From contig DWYN01000112.1 of the NCBI GenBank assembly GCA_019118645.1, forward strand, positions 1 through 64,000: a DNA stretch of 64,000 bases. The letters are read 5' to 3'. The notes beneath the pieces were generated by a model. That model made no database searches. It had not been told where the DNA came from and saw nothing but the letters and a program-made list of their open reading frames with translations. Positions within the stretch are counted from its first letter, which is position 1, and every line of letters starts with the position of its first letter. A program made the translations under genes and the position numbers. Below are positions 37,033-45,323 of this stretch, piece by piece. The DNA comes from Candidatus Blautia excrementipullorum. Its GTDB lineage: Bacteria; Bacillota; Clostridia; Lachnospirales; Lachnospiraceae.

Positions 37033-37863
37033 TTATCCTTTCACTGATCCTGCAACCATGCCGGCAACAATTTTCTTGTTAAACAGAATAAAGAGAATCA
37101 GCATGGGAATCGTAATCAGGATGATATTGGCAAACAACAGGTTATAGCTGCTTGCAAACTGTCCTTTATAATTATATAAAGTCAGCTGAACAGTCGTGTT
37201 TTCTGCTCCCGGCAAAAAATAGAGAGGATTAGTAAAATCATTGAAGGTTGTAACCGCAGTGAGAATAATAACCGTAGCACGGATCGGTTTCAGCAGAGGA
37301 TTGATAATCTGCAGGAACACCTGAAAAGGACTGCACCCGTCGATTCTTGCCGCTTCTTCCAGTTCAGTGGGTATAGATGCCATATACCCGCGGAACAGCA
37401 TAATGGTAAACGGCGTCTGAAGGGCAATTTCCACCATTACCATTCCAAACATAGTCCTGTAAATATGCAGTTTCTGAAGAAGGTTGATCGTCGGCAGAAT
37501 CGCTGCAGGAATCATCAGGCCAAGCATAATGATCGAAGATACAATTTTCATCACACGGTCGCTGCGCCTCTGTATCACATATCCTGCCATAGCACCGGTC
37601 ACAATCAGTCCGATTACGGTAAATACCGTCAAAAGCAGACTGTTTTTAAATGCCGTCAGAAGCTGATAATTCGAATACGAAAATACTTCCAGATAATTTT
37701 CCAAATGCAGCTCCGTGGGCCATGCAATCGTCAGCAGATTTGCTTCCTGCTGTGACTTCAGTGAATTCACAAACATAAAATAAAACGGTATAATAAAAAT
37801 AATCACCGTTAGAGCCACACCGACAATTTCTCCAATCAACAGCAGCTTTCTGTGTTTTTTCAT
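37033..37863 (-). CDS. Carbohydrate ABC transporter permease (MalG-type)
   Basis: A 276-residue inner membrane subunit with six predicted helices (LLIGEIVGVALTVIIFIIPFYFMFV first). The EAA loop, which docks the ATPase, reads EEAARIDGCSPFQVFLQIINPLLKP. ATG 37863 overlaps the stop of the partner permease (TAATG), with AGGAGG ten bases before. The long in-frame upstream extension mirrors the partner gene and is not real. No ATPase gene is in the operon; a shared MsmK-type ATPase elsewhere is expected. Confidence 0.93.
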   Translation of the reverse strand: MKKHRKLLLIGEIVGVALTVIIFIIPFYFMFVNSLKSQQEANLLTIAWPTELHLENYLEVFSYSNYQLLTAFKNSLLLTVFTVIGLIVTGAMAGYVIQRRSDRVMKIVSSIIMLGLMIPAAILPTINLLQKLHIYRTMFGMVMVEIALQTPFTIMLFRGYMASIPTELEEAARIDGCSPFQVFLQIINPLLKPIRATVIILTAVTTFNDFTNPLYFLPGAENTTVQLTLYNYKGQFASSYNLLFANIILITIPMLILFILFNKKIVAGMVAGSVKG

Positions 37864-38738
37864 TATTGGATCGCCTCCTCTCTTTTCATAAGAAAATGCT
37901 GAAGCGGAAAAGCAATACAGGAAATCAGCACAAGCATGATCACGTTGCCCGCAGTGGACAGTCCGTAAAAACCATAGGCGTACTCTTTGTAAATCACTGA
38001 TGCCATAACGTCCGTCGCAAATCCCGGACCACCGCCTGTCATAGCCCATATCAGGTCAAAAGAACGAAGACCGCCGATCAGTGACAAAATAATGATTGAA
38101 TTCTGAGAGGGCGCGATCAGTGGAAGCGTGATATTCTTCAGTTTCTGCCACCCGTTAGCACCGTCAATAGAGGCTGCCTCATAATATGTCCGGTCAATAG
38201 ACTGCACACCGGCAATATAAATTACGACCGAAACAGAAAGACCTTTCCACACATCTGTCGCAATAACACTGTATAAGGCAAGATTCATATCACCCAGAAA
38301 ATTCACCGGTGAAAAACCGATCGCCTGCAGGACAATGTTAAACAGGCCTTTTGTGGGATGCATCAAAGCGGAAAAGGTAAGACCAACCGCCATCGTGGAA
38401 ACAAGATTCGGGAAAAAAACCGCAGAACGTATAAAGCCTTTTGCCCGAATCCCGCTGCACAGAAACACCGCAATAAAAAAAGCGATCACAACCTTTAATG
38501 CGCTGGTCAGAAATGCGTAAATCAGTGTATGTACAATCGAAGAACTCAGAGAATTTTCCGAAAAAAACATTTTATAATTGTCAAGCCCGCAAAAAGTAGC
38601 CGTATTAAAGTCCCATACTGTCATACTATAATAAAGAGAAGACAGAATCGGAAACAGAAAGAAAACGCAGAAAATAACCAGAGATGGAACTATAAACCAG
38701 AAGGAGTATAATTTATTATGGTTTCTTTTTGCCTTCAT
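37863..38738 (-). CDS. Carbohydrate ABC transporter permease (MalF-type)
   Basis: A 291-residue permease with six helices and an EAA loop reading YEAASIDGANGWQKLKNITLPLIAPS. The N-terminus is short and basic (MKAKRNHNKLYSFWFIVPSLVIF), typical of Firmicutes sugar importers. AAGGAGGTC lies just before the start. It forms the channel with the MalG-type partner, to which it is translationally coupled. A stem with a T-run at 38752-38786 lies between it and the binding-protein gene. Confidence 0.93.
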   Translation of the reverse strand: MKAKRNHNKLYSFWFIVPSLVIFCVFFLFPILSSLYYSMTVWDFNTATFCGLDNYKMFFSENSLSSSIVHTLIYAFLTSALKVVIAFFIAVFLCSGIRAKGFIRSAVFFPNLVSTMAVGLTFSALMHPTKGLFNIVLQAIGFSPVNFLGDMNLALYSVIATDVWKGLSVSVVIYIAGVQSIDRTYYEAASIDGANGWQKLKNITLPLIAPSQNSIIILSLIGGLRSFDLIWAMTGGGPGFATDVMASVIYKEYAYGFYGLSTAGNVIMLVLISCIAFPLQHFLMKREEAIQ

Positions 38739-38751
38739 AATGACCTCCTTA

Positions 38752-38786
38752 AAAAGAACTGACCGACCGCCTGAGCAGTCGGCCAG
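38752..38786 (-). terminator. Intercistronic attenuator between binding protein and permeases
   Basis: CTG-CCGAC (759-767, one mismatch) pairs with GTCGG-CAG (778-786). On the minus strand TTCTTTTTAAGG follows, just before the permease ribosome site. Partial termination here would give more binding protein than permease. Confidence 0.65.
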
Positions 38787-38811
38787 AAATTCATCAGCTG
38801 CAGATCACAGG

Positions 38812-40104
38812 TTATTCCCATCCAAGTCCCTGCTGAACTGCTGATTTCTTGCAGTCGTCATCGTACATCTGTGCAGCTGTCTCGGCATCTACCTGACCAA
38901 AAGCTGCCGAAGTAGTAATCTGTTCGCAGGTAGCTCCTTTTATCGGTGTAAGGAACTCAAGTGCCGGAGCTGTTTTTCCCTCATCAAAGTACGCCTGCAT
39001 GTCCTCACGGATTGCTGGAGCCACACTGTCAGGGAGAGTATATCCTTTGATACAGGACGGCCCGTTCGCGCCGTAATTATTTACATACAGATCCTGGCTC
39101 TCCTGCTGACACCAGAAGTCAAGAAATGCGAGAGCTGCTTCTGTATTCTCGCTGTCTTTGTTTACATACCAGCTGTTCGGTTCCCAGACCGTAAGGCCCA
39201 CATCTTCAGGATCATCTCCAGGAATCGCAAATACACCAATATTCTCTTTTGCTTCCGGATGCGCGGAAATCATCAGCGGAATCACAGAAGTTAAGATAAT
39301 CCAGTGTGTAGCCTGTCCGGTAGCCATAGCTTCAAGACCGTCTTCGTATGTGGCCGCCGTATAATCCGGCTGGTACATATCCACCAGATCCGCATATTTC
39401 TCCCAGCTTGCAAGCGCCGCTTCATCTGTCGCAAATTTCGCGGTTCCTGCAGTAAAGTCCTCTGCAAAAGTCGGATTCTGAGCCAGAACATTGTAATTAT
39501 CACCGAGGAAAAGAACCTGTGTAGTCCAGGTATCACCGGCGGAAAGATATACCGGATATTTTCCCGCATCCTTCAACGCCTGGCAATTCGCAAGAAATTC
39601 ATCCCACGTTTTCGGAACTTCCAGACCCAGCTCCTCATAATCCGGCTTCCAGTAAACAACGGCGCCCGCAGAGGTAGTGGTAACCGGAGTTCCATAAACT
39701 CGTCCATCCTGACTTACTGTACTGATGTATGCATCATCGAATTTCTTCGTAAATTCCTCATCTGTAATATCCAGGAAATGTTCTTTCGGATTCAGCGCGG
39801 TAAACAGAGATCCTGAATTGTAAACACTGAGATCTGAAAGATCTCCGGATGCACATCTTGTCTTAATAATATTGTCGCCTTCCGTTCCTTCCGGATTGAT
39901 CTCAACTTCAAATTCCATACCCAGCTCTTCTGTTGCCTTCTCCAGAATTGCCTTGGTTCCATCGTGATACACAGAGGTGCCGATCCACATACTCAGTGTA
40001 ACTCCCTCATAAGGTTTCTCCGCCTCTTCTGCAAATGCAGCTGCCGGTACTGTACCCACTGTCATTGCTGCCGCCAATGCCACTGCCAATACTTTTTTCT
40101 TCAT
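38812..40104 (-). CDS. Extracellular sugar-binding protein of the ABC importer
   Basis: A 430-residue family 1 solute-binding protein. It starts with a Sec signal peptide (MKKKVLAVALAAAMTVGT, cleavage likely after AAAFA). No cysteine follows the hydrophobic core, so it has no lipobox, which is unusual for a Gram-positive binding protein. The mature part has the pattern of oligosaccharide binders (LSMWIGTSVYHDG, ALKDAGKYPVYLSAG, VWEPNSWYVNKDSEN). AAAGGAGATG precedes the ATG. It is the first gene of the catabolic operon. Confidence 0.9.
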   Translation of the reverse strand: MKKKVLAVALAAAMTVGTVPAAAFAEEAEKPYEGVTLSMWIGTSVYHDGTKAILEKATEELGMEFEVEINPEGTEGDNIIKTRCASGDLSDLSVYNSGSLFTALNPKEHFLDITDEEFTKKFDDAYISTVSQDGRVYGTPVTTTSAGAVVYWKPDYEELGLEVPKTWDEFLANCQALKDAGKYPVYLSAGDTWTTQVLFLGDNYNVLAQNPTFAEDFTAGTAKFATDEAALASWEKYADLVDMYQPDYTAATYEDGLEAMATGQATHWIILTSVIPLMISAHPEAKENIGVFAIPGDDPEDVGLTVWEPNSWYVNKDSENTEAALAFLDFWCQQESQDLYVNNYGANGPSCIKGYTLPDSVAPAIREDMQAYFDEGKTAPALEFLTPIKGATCEQITTSAAFGQVDAETAAQMYDDDCKKSAVQQGLGWE

Positions 40105-40340
40105 TTTTACATCTCCTTTTCTTCTTCATTCCAGCAATTCGTTTTCGGTTTTCATGTGTTTATTATACAAAGACAGAATCTGCAGGAACATAGAATTTCC
40201 AAAACTTCCGGATGGAAAATTCATCCCATATCTGCAGTCACATAAATTTTCTCTCAGTTCTATTCCGATATCCGAAACACTTCTTCAGACATTCAGGCAC
40301 TTACACGTTTCCTAAAATCCGGCCACTGCGGTATTGTGCA
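40105..40340 (-). promoter_or_regulatory. Upstream region and likely promoter of the sugar operon
   Basis: This non-coding region holds a -10 TATAAT on the minus strand at 40162-40167 but no good -35 hexamer at 17 bp, as expected for activation by the YesN-type regulator. I see no clear repeat that can be named as its binding site. Nothing else coding is visible. Confidence 0.5.
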
Positions 40341-40387
40341 AAAATATAAGCAGACCGGTGATCTGAATACGCACCTGTCTGCTTATA
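40341..40387 (-). terminator. Terminator after the flavodoxin-like remnant
   Basis: TATAAGCAGAC (345-355) pairs with GTCTGCTTATA (377-387), then GGTG with CACC (357-360 with 372-375) around an 11-nt loop. On the minus strand TTTTGCAC follows. It insulates the sugar operon from the gene upstream. Confidence 0.8.
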
Positions 40388-40504
40388 ATGTCTTCTGAAC
40401 TCTTTTCTGTCTCTGAGCAGCAGCCTGTTTCCGCACCATACAACAATCCCGGTCCGGAACTCTGCCTGCACTTCTTCTTTTATCGTTCAGCTGCCTGTAT
40501 TTTA

Positions 40505-41127
40505 TTATTTTATGGATTTTCCCAGCTCGTAAGCTTCCTGAAGCTCCGGCTTTCCGTCTATGTCGCCCACATCTCCATTGCCTCCCGCAAGGACATGGCC
40601 GAGGTTCTTCCACATCAGATGCTCCATCAGATGATCATAATAAAGGACTACGTCTTCAAATCCGTTTCCCTCTGCGGCCATCAGAAGCGCGGAAGCTCTG
40701 CCGTTTCCTCTGAGAAGATTTCCGTCTCCCTCTTCCAGAGCAAACAGACGGTCAATGGCAGTCCGGATCTGCCCGCTCATATTCCAGTAATACAGAGGTG
40801 AGGCAAGCACGATCACATCCGCCTCCTTCACTGCAGGATAGATCTGATCCATATCATCCTTCTGCACACAGGGACATTCCCTGCTGCTGTGCCCGCCTCC
40901 AGAACAGCCGGCGCTATCGTATTGAAATCGTCATCAAAAGAACAGGCTTTTCCTGTTTTATAGCAGGTCTCACATGCACGACAGCCTCCCAGCTTCATCA
41001 TAGCTGCGTCAAATCTCGTCACCGTATGTCCTTTTGCCTCTGCCGCTTTGATAAAAGCATCCGTCATAGCAAAACTGTTCCCGTTTTTACGTGGACTTCC
41101 TGTAATCACAACAATTTTTTTACCCAT
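40505..41127 (-). pseudogene. Broken flavodoxin/NADPH-dependent FMN reductase family gene
   Basis: The N-terminal half (ATG 41127, AGGAGAGG upstream) reads MGKKIVVITGSPRKNGNS and CRACETCYKTGKACSFDDDF, then ends out of frame near 40900. The second half continues in another frame from CVQKDDMDQIYPAVKEADV through LASPLYYWNMSGQIRTAIDR to residue KSIK at 40505. The two halves overlap in homology: FDDDFNTIAPAVLEA corresponds to QKDDMDQIYPAVKEA. The locus therefore looks like a join of two related genes by deletion, not a simple one-base frameshift. The product would be nonfunctional. Confidence 0.75.
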
Positions 41128-41206
41128 ATTGACCTCTCCTTTTTTCCGGGGATTGACATTCCTCCCTGCTGATATTACAACCATAGCTAGAATGAGTCAA
41201 AAAAAC

Positions 41207-41233
41207 AAGTACGCACATAAAAGTGTAGTACTT
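41207..41233. promoter_or_regulatory. Inverted repeat before the flavodoxin-like gene
   Basis: AAGTAC (207-212) and GTACTT (228-233) are spaced by 15 bp and lie 80 bp upstream of the flavodoxin start and 40 bp upstream of the plus-strand HdeD-like gene. The pattern resembles sites of HxlR/YodB-type redox regulators of FMN reductase genes; no such regulator gene is visible here. Confidence 0.4.
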
Positions 41234-41272
41234 ACATCTAAGTTATATGCTTACCTTAAGGAGAGTGTAAAG

Positions 41273-41671
41273 ATGGGAAAAGTAAACATTGTTTTTTTTG
41301 TAAAAACAGAACCGCGCACAGGCTTTGGCCCGACTGTCTCTCTCGTAACCGGAATCATCGGAATTTTTGCCGGTGTCCTGCTGCTCTTCCGTCCGGGCAT
41401 CGGCAGCTGGACACTCATCATGCTGTTTCCGCTGTGGTTTATTGCCCATTGTCTTTCACGGCTGACCCATCTTCCAATGATCCGGTATACCGCCGGTACA
41501 GGATATTATTACTTCTCTCTTGTGATAAATATCATCGGACTGATCATGGGCTTTATTATGATCATAAATCCCATGGTCTCACTTTTCTCGGTGGGTTATC
41601 TTATCGGCGGATACCTGATTCTGTCAGGAATCGATCATATCGTACTGGCTGTTTACGAACTGCGGGCATAG
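41273..41671 (+). CDS. DUF308/HdeD-like membrane protein
   Basis: A 132-residue membrane protein with about four helices (LVTGIIGIFAGVLLLF, WTLIMLFPLWFIAHCL, YYYFSLVINIIGLIMGFIMII, VGYLIGGYLILSGIDHIVLAV). The glycine-rich repeated pattern fits the HdeD/DUF308 family, half the usual number of helices. Function is unknown in Firmicutes. ATG 41273 follows AAGGAG by nine bases; longer in-frame readings run over the divergent flavodoxin gene and are not used. The truncated CmpB gene follows 53 bp later on the same strand. Confidence 0.75.
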   Translation: MGKVNIVFFVKTEPRTGFGPTVSLVTGIIGIFAGVLLLFRPGIGSWTLIMLFPLWFIAHCLSRLTHLPMIRYTAGTGYYYFSLVINIIGLIMGFIMIINPMVSLFSVGYLIGGYLILSGIDHIVLAVYELRA

Positions 41672-41724
41672 TATCCGGAAATATTTTACTTGAAGAAAAC
41701 AAAACTACAACAGGATAAAAAATT

Positions 41725-42054
41725 ATGAACTGCTCAATTACTCAGTTGATCTGGCTGATTCTTGTCTACTCCTTTTTCGGATGGATCATCGAAACAGTAC
41801 TTCTGTATTGGGATTACAGTGGGATCCCCTTTAACCTGGATGGAAGAGTCAATCTTCTCTACTGTTTCTTCTGGGAAATCGCCGCCGTGATCTGGATCAA
41901 GGTCTGCTATCCCCGGGTATCCGCCCTTGCACTGATCCGCTACGACCAGCGGGCCGGAGGACCGGCAGCGCAGAGCGGCTGGGAAAGAATCATTGATACA
42001 CATTTTGACGACGAAAGAATGAGTAAAATCTATCCAAACGCCAAATCACGATAA
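41725..42054 (+). pseudogene. Internally deleted CmpB-type membrane protein (copy 1)
   Basis: A 109-residue open frame that matches three separate parts of the 434-residue CmpB protein at 54386-55690. Residues 1-25 match its N-terminus (MNCSITQLIWLILVYSFFG against MNYTFTELIWLFLAYAFLG). The next 40 match its residues 322-361 (IPFNLDGRVNLLYCFFW), and the last 43 match its C-terminus (ALIRYDQRAGGPAAQSGW). Two in-frame deletions of about 297 and 28 residues explain it. AGGATAAAA precedes the ATG and a terminator follows, so a mini-protein may still be made. Confidence 0.8.
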
Positions 42055-42150
42055 TACACAGATGCATTTTTCTTCCGCACACGGTTTCCCCGGTTTTTCC
42101 GGAAAAAAGACAGGGAAGATTTCTTCCCTGCCCGCCGCAATACCACAGAC

Positions 42151-42185
42151 AGCATCACGCCTGACCGATGTGATGCTATTTTTTT
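42151..42185 (+). terminator. Terminator after the truncated CmpB gene
   Basis: AGCATCAC (151-158) pairs with GTGATGCT (170-177), followed by ATTTTTTTA. A shorter hairpin CAGGGAAG/CTTCCCTG lies just before at 42111-42130. Confidence 0.85.
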
Positions 42186-42215
42186 ATCCTGTCTTCTGTT
42201 ATGTTCTGCCGTCTT

Positions 42216-43565
42216 TTACTGTGCCTTCTCGGCCTTTCTCTCATCCCAGAGCTTTTCTGCCACCAGCTTCCAGTTTTCCGCATATCTGTCACATTTCGCA
42301 CATAAGTGATCCACTGACTCAGGGGACTGCAGATCCGTGGAATGCGCCTCTGTTCCCGCAACCATTTTTCTTAATTTCTCCGGATTCTCCAGCATCGGAC
42401 AGGGCTGGAACATATTCTCATTAAATGGCTGTCCGTCATGATATGCCATCATCATCGGGGACTGCAGCGCCTCCAGAATTGTTTTCTCATGAATATTGGA
42501 GTCGGAATAATGTACAAATACACAGGGATCAATATCGCCGTTGGCATTGATATGAAAATATCTCCGGCCTCCTGCGATACAGCCTCCCACATACTCCGCA
42601 TCATTCTGAAAATCCATGGCAAACAGCGGTTTCGTCGCACGGTAATGACGGATGCGGCGGTAGGTTTCCGTACGCTGTTCCGGCGTGGGCATCAGCTCCG
42701 GTGAGGCGTCATTTCCCACCGGCATATAGTGGAAATACCAGATAAAATATGCTCCCATATCGATCAGACTGTCGAAGAACTCTTCTGACGTGATCGACTC
42801 AAAATTAGCGCTGGTATAACATGCCGAAATACCATAGACCAACTTCTTTTCTTTAAGAAGCTTCATGGCCTCTGTGGCTTTTTTATACACTCCGTCTCCT
42901 CTTCTTAAGTCTGTCGCACTCTCAAATCCTTCCAGAGAAATCGCCGGAATGAAGTTTCCCACACGCAGCATTTCATCCGCAAAAGCCTCATCGATCAGTG
43001 TGCCGTTTGTAAAGGAAAGGAAAATACAGTCATTATGTTTTTCACACAGGCGGATCAGGTCTTTTTTGCGTACCAGAGGCTCGCCGCCGGTATAAATATA
43101 CATATAGACGCCAAGCTCTTTTCCCTGACGGATAATGTCATCAATTTCGTCATAACTCAGGTTCAGCTTGTTGCCGTACTCTGCGGCCCAGCAGCCTGTA
43201 CAGTGAAGATTGCATGCGCTGGTGGGATCCAGAAGAATCGCCCAGGGGATGTTGCAACCGTACTTTTTCCGGCACTCTTCCTGCTTCGGCCAGCCGATCA
43301 GGGAGGTATTGATGAAGAAATTTACCGCTACGGTTTTCATGACATGAGGGTCTACATCGTTTACAATATGGCGTATGAAATTGTAGTAGGGATGCTCTGG
43401 ATTTGTCAGCGCCTCCCTGATCATTTTTCGCTGGGAAGGGAACTGATCACCGGCAAATTTATCCGCCCAGTCCATGATCTTTAAAAGGTTTTTTTCCGGA
43501 TCTTTATACAGATACTTAAATGCCTGCTCCAGACCGAATTTTTTTATTGTTGCTGATACATCCAT
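42216..43565 (-). CDS. Radical SAM protein of unknown function
   Basis: A 449-residue protein. The radical SAM cluster motif is in DPTSACNLHCTGCWAAEYG near residue 115, followed by YIYTGGEPLVRK. Extra cysteines downstream (GGCIAGG, DPCVFVHYSD, FQPCPML, LCAKC) suggest a SPASM-like second cluster region. AAAGGAGG precedes the ATG. It is the last gene in a compact run after FtsH, patatin and a GT8 transferase, suggesting a role in the same envelope process. The reaction is not known, and similarity to HpnH-like enzymes is weak. Confidence 0.85.
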   Translation of the reverse strand: MDVSATIKKFGLEQAFKYLYKDPEKNLLKIMDWADKFAGDQFPSQRKMIREALTNPEHPYYNFIRHIVNDVDPHVMKTVAVNFFINTSLIGWPKQEECRKKYGCNIPWAILLDPTSACNLHCTGCWAAEYGNKLNLSYDEIDDIIRQGKELGVYMYIYTGGEPLVRKKDLIRLCEKHNDCIFLSFTNGTLIDEAFADEMLRVGNFIPAISLEGFESATDLRRGDGVYKKATEAMKLLKEKKLVYGISACYTSANFESITSEEFFDSLIDMGAYFIWYFHYMPVGNDASPELMPTPEQRTETYRRIRHYRATKPLFAMDFQNDAEYVGGCIAGGRRYFHINANGDIDPCVFVHYSDSNIHEKTILEALQSPMMMAYHDGQPFNENMFQPCPMLENPEKLRKMVAGTEAHSTDLQSPESVDHLCAKCDRYAENWKLVAEKLWDERKAEKAQ

Positions 43566-43626
43566 GATTTTGTTCCTCCTTTAAATTCGATTCATTCGTA
43601 TTTATTTCATTCTTTATAAACCGTAT

Positions 43627-44457
43627 TTATCTGCTTCCCGCAGCTTCCCATGAACGCTTTGCCAGCTGTTCATAATGTTTGTACAGAACTCCGAACCGGT
43701 ATAAGTATCCCGGCTTCCACGGCTTTGATTTCCCGCAGAAATGCAGAATCGCCGTGTTTTCCATAACCCAGTTCAAATTATACTGTGCAGAGCTGCGCAC
43801 CATATAATTATTATAATTACGTGCGTCATAATTCCAGACTGCGTCGTCCAGAGGCAGGATCTTATCTCCGTACATGGCGTTCAGAAGATCCTGATCCGGA
43901 AGCACAAGCTCCATTTTGTGCTCTTTTACATAATCAAATATTTTTTCCGGAAGTATCTGCTTTCTTCCCAGTTTCAGATTCATCAGCAGAACGCCTGAGT
44001 TATAATAATCGTGCTCCACTCCAAGGCGGATCTTATTCACTCCGTTGGCAAATTCTGTCTTTCCCGTATGGGCGGCCGCCGCGAAGAGATTTTCACCCAG
44101 CTCTATCTCCCAGAGAGCCTGGAGCGGATTGATCACCAATATGTCCGGATCAAGATAAATCACCTTATCAACCTGCTCCGGAAGCATCTGTGCCGCAAGA
44201 AGACGATAATACATTTCTACAGGATAGCGGCTGCTTACGGGAGCTTCCTGAAACATCGCCTCATCCATCTGTACAGGAAAGAATTCATAATCCGCATTCC
44301 GGCACCATGCCTTCGTCCAGTCCAGAAGCTGTTCCGGCAGATGATTATGCAGCAGATACAAAGAAAATTTTGTTTTCGGATTGTTCATTTGCAGTGACGC
44401 AAGCAGCACCTGAAGCTGCGGAAAATAATTCTCATCAAGTGTAACTAATATATTCAA
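43627..44457 (-). CDS. Glycosyltransferase family 8 protein
   Basis: A 276-residue retaining glycosyltransferase using a nucleotide sugar. The metal-binding DPD lies near residue 103 in VIYLDPDILVINPL, the acceptor loop includes YYNSGVLLMNL, and the family-typical HFCGKSKPW closes the active site. Start is TTG 44457, read MNILVTLDENYFPQL; GGAGGAG within the patatin stop region serves as its ribosome site. It lies 3 bp after the patatin gene, so it is tightly coupled. The acceptor may be a lipid or wall glycan. Confidence 0.9.
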   Translation of the reverse strand: MNILVTLDENYFPQLQVLLASLQMNNPKTKFSLYLLHNHLPEQLLDWTKAWCRNADYEFFPVQMDEAMFQEAPVSSRYPVEMYYRLLAAQMLPEQVDKVIYLDPDILVINPLQALWEIELGENLFAAAAHTGKTEFANGVNKIRLGVEHDYYNSGVLLMNLKLGRKQILPEKIFDYVKEHKMELVLPDQDLLNAMYGDKILPLDDAVWNYDARNYNNYMVRSSAQYNLNWVMENTAILHFCGKSKPWKPGYLYRFGVLYKHYEQLAKRSWEAAGSR

Positions 44458-44460
44458 TAC

Positions 44461-45303
44461 TTACTCCTCCAAAAAAGACACTATGCTTCCGCCGTCCTGA
44501 TATCCTTTTTCATAAAAACGCTTCAGGGCCTTTTTGTTGCGTGTCAGAGTATCCACGCCGCAGGTATCATCCGTCGCAACGATCAGAATCCTGCCCTCTT
44601 TTTCACAGAGCTTCGCCAGTTCGATCCCCTCATTATAATTTTGCGCCCGCAGCCTCAGCTGCTTTGCGGCCAGCGGATACTTTTTCTGAATCCTTTCCGC
44701 AAGCTTTTCATCTTTTTCCGGAGTACGGATAAAATCTCTTGGCTTTGTAAGAATCAGTACAACCTTTTCATAGCCCAGTGAAAATGCTTTTTCTATGGGA
44801 ACCGGATCGCTGAGCGCGCCATCGTAATACGGCGTTCCGTTGATCATGTACGGTCTGCACACAAACGGTATGGAACAGGAAGCCTTCAGAATATCATAGT
44901 TATCCATTTTTATGCTGGTTTTGTCAAAATATTTTGCATTTCCTGTTTCCGCGTTTGTGGCCACCGCGATAAATTCTGCCGGATTTGCGGCAAGAGCTCT
45001 GTAATCAAGAGGATTTTCCCCGTCACTGTTGCTGAGCGTACCATACAGATAATCCATATCTATATAGGTTTTTTTCTTTAAAAAATTGCGGATCCCCATG
45101 TATTCTTTCCGGAATGAATATTCTGTGTAAAACTGATAATTTCTGTCTCTCTGCCCGGCCAGATAAGAAGCGATATTCGCGCTTCCGGCAGATACGCCGA
45201 TCCCTCCGTGGAAACGGATATTCTCATCCAGGCAGCGGTCAAACACGCCGGAAGCGTAAACGCCCCGCAGGCCTCCGCCCACATCTACAACAGCAGTTCT
45301 CAT
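44461..45303 (-). CDS. Patatin-like phospholipase
   Basis: A 280-residue serine acyl hydrolase. The oxyanion loop is in VDVGGGLRGVYASG, the nucleophile in GIGVSAGSAN (GxSxG, near residue 38), and the partner aspartate in YYDGALSDP. It belongs to the YjjU/YlbK-like subgroup that hydrolyses membrane lipids. AGGAGGGAG precedes the ATG. It sits 20 bp after ftsH and 3 bp before the GT8 gene, so the operon couples membrane protein quality control with lipid turnover and glycosylation, as an inference from context. Confidence 0.92.
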   Translation of the reverse strand: MRTAVVDVGGGLRGVYASGVFDRCLDENIRFHGGIGVSAGSANIASYLAGQRDRNYQFYTEYSFRKEYMGIRNFLKKKTYIDMDYLYGTLSNSDGENPLDYRALAANPAEFIAVATNAETGNAKYFDKTSIKMDNYDILKASCSIPFVCRPYMINGTPYYDGALSDPVPIEKAFSLGYEKVVLILTKPRDFIRTPEKDEKLAERIQKKYPLAAKQLRLRAQNYNEGIELAKLCEKEGRILIVATDDTCGVDTLTRNKKALKRFYEKGYQDGGSIVSFLEE

Positions 45304-45323
45304 CTTCTCCCTCCTGTTCTGAT

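Noticed and set aside
37864-38049. N-terminal extension of the MalG-type permease
   Set aside because: It mirrors the MalF-type gene in a shifted frame; the ATG at 37863 with TAATG overlap is the usual arrangement.
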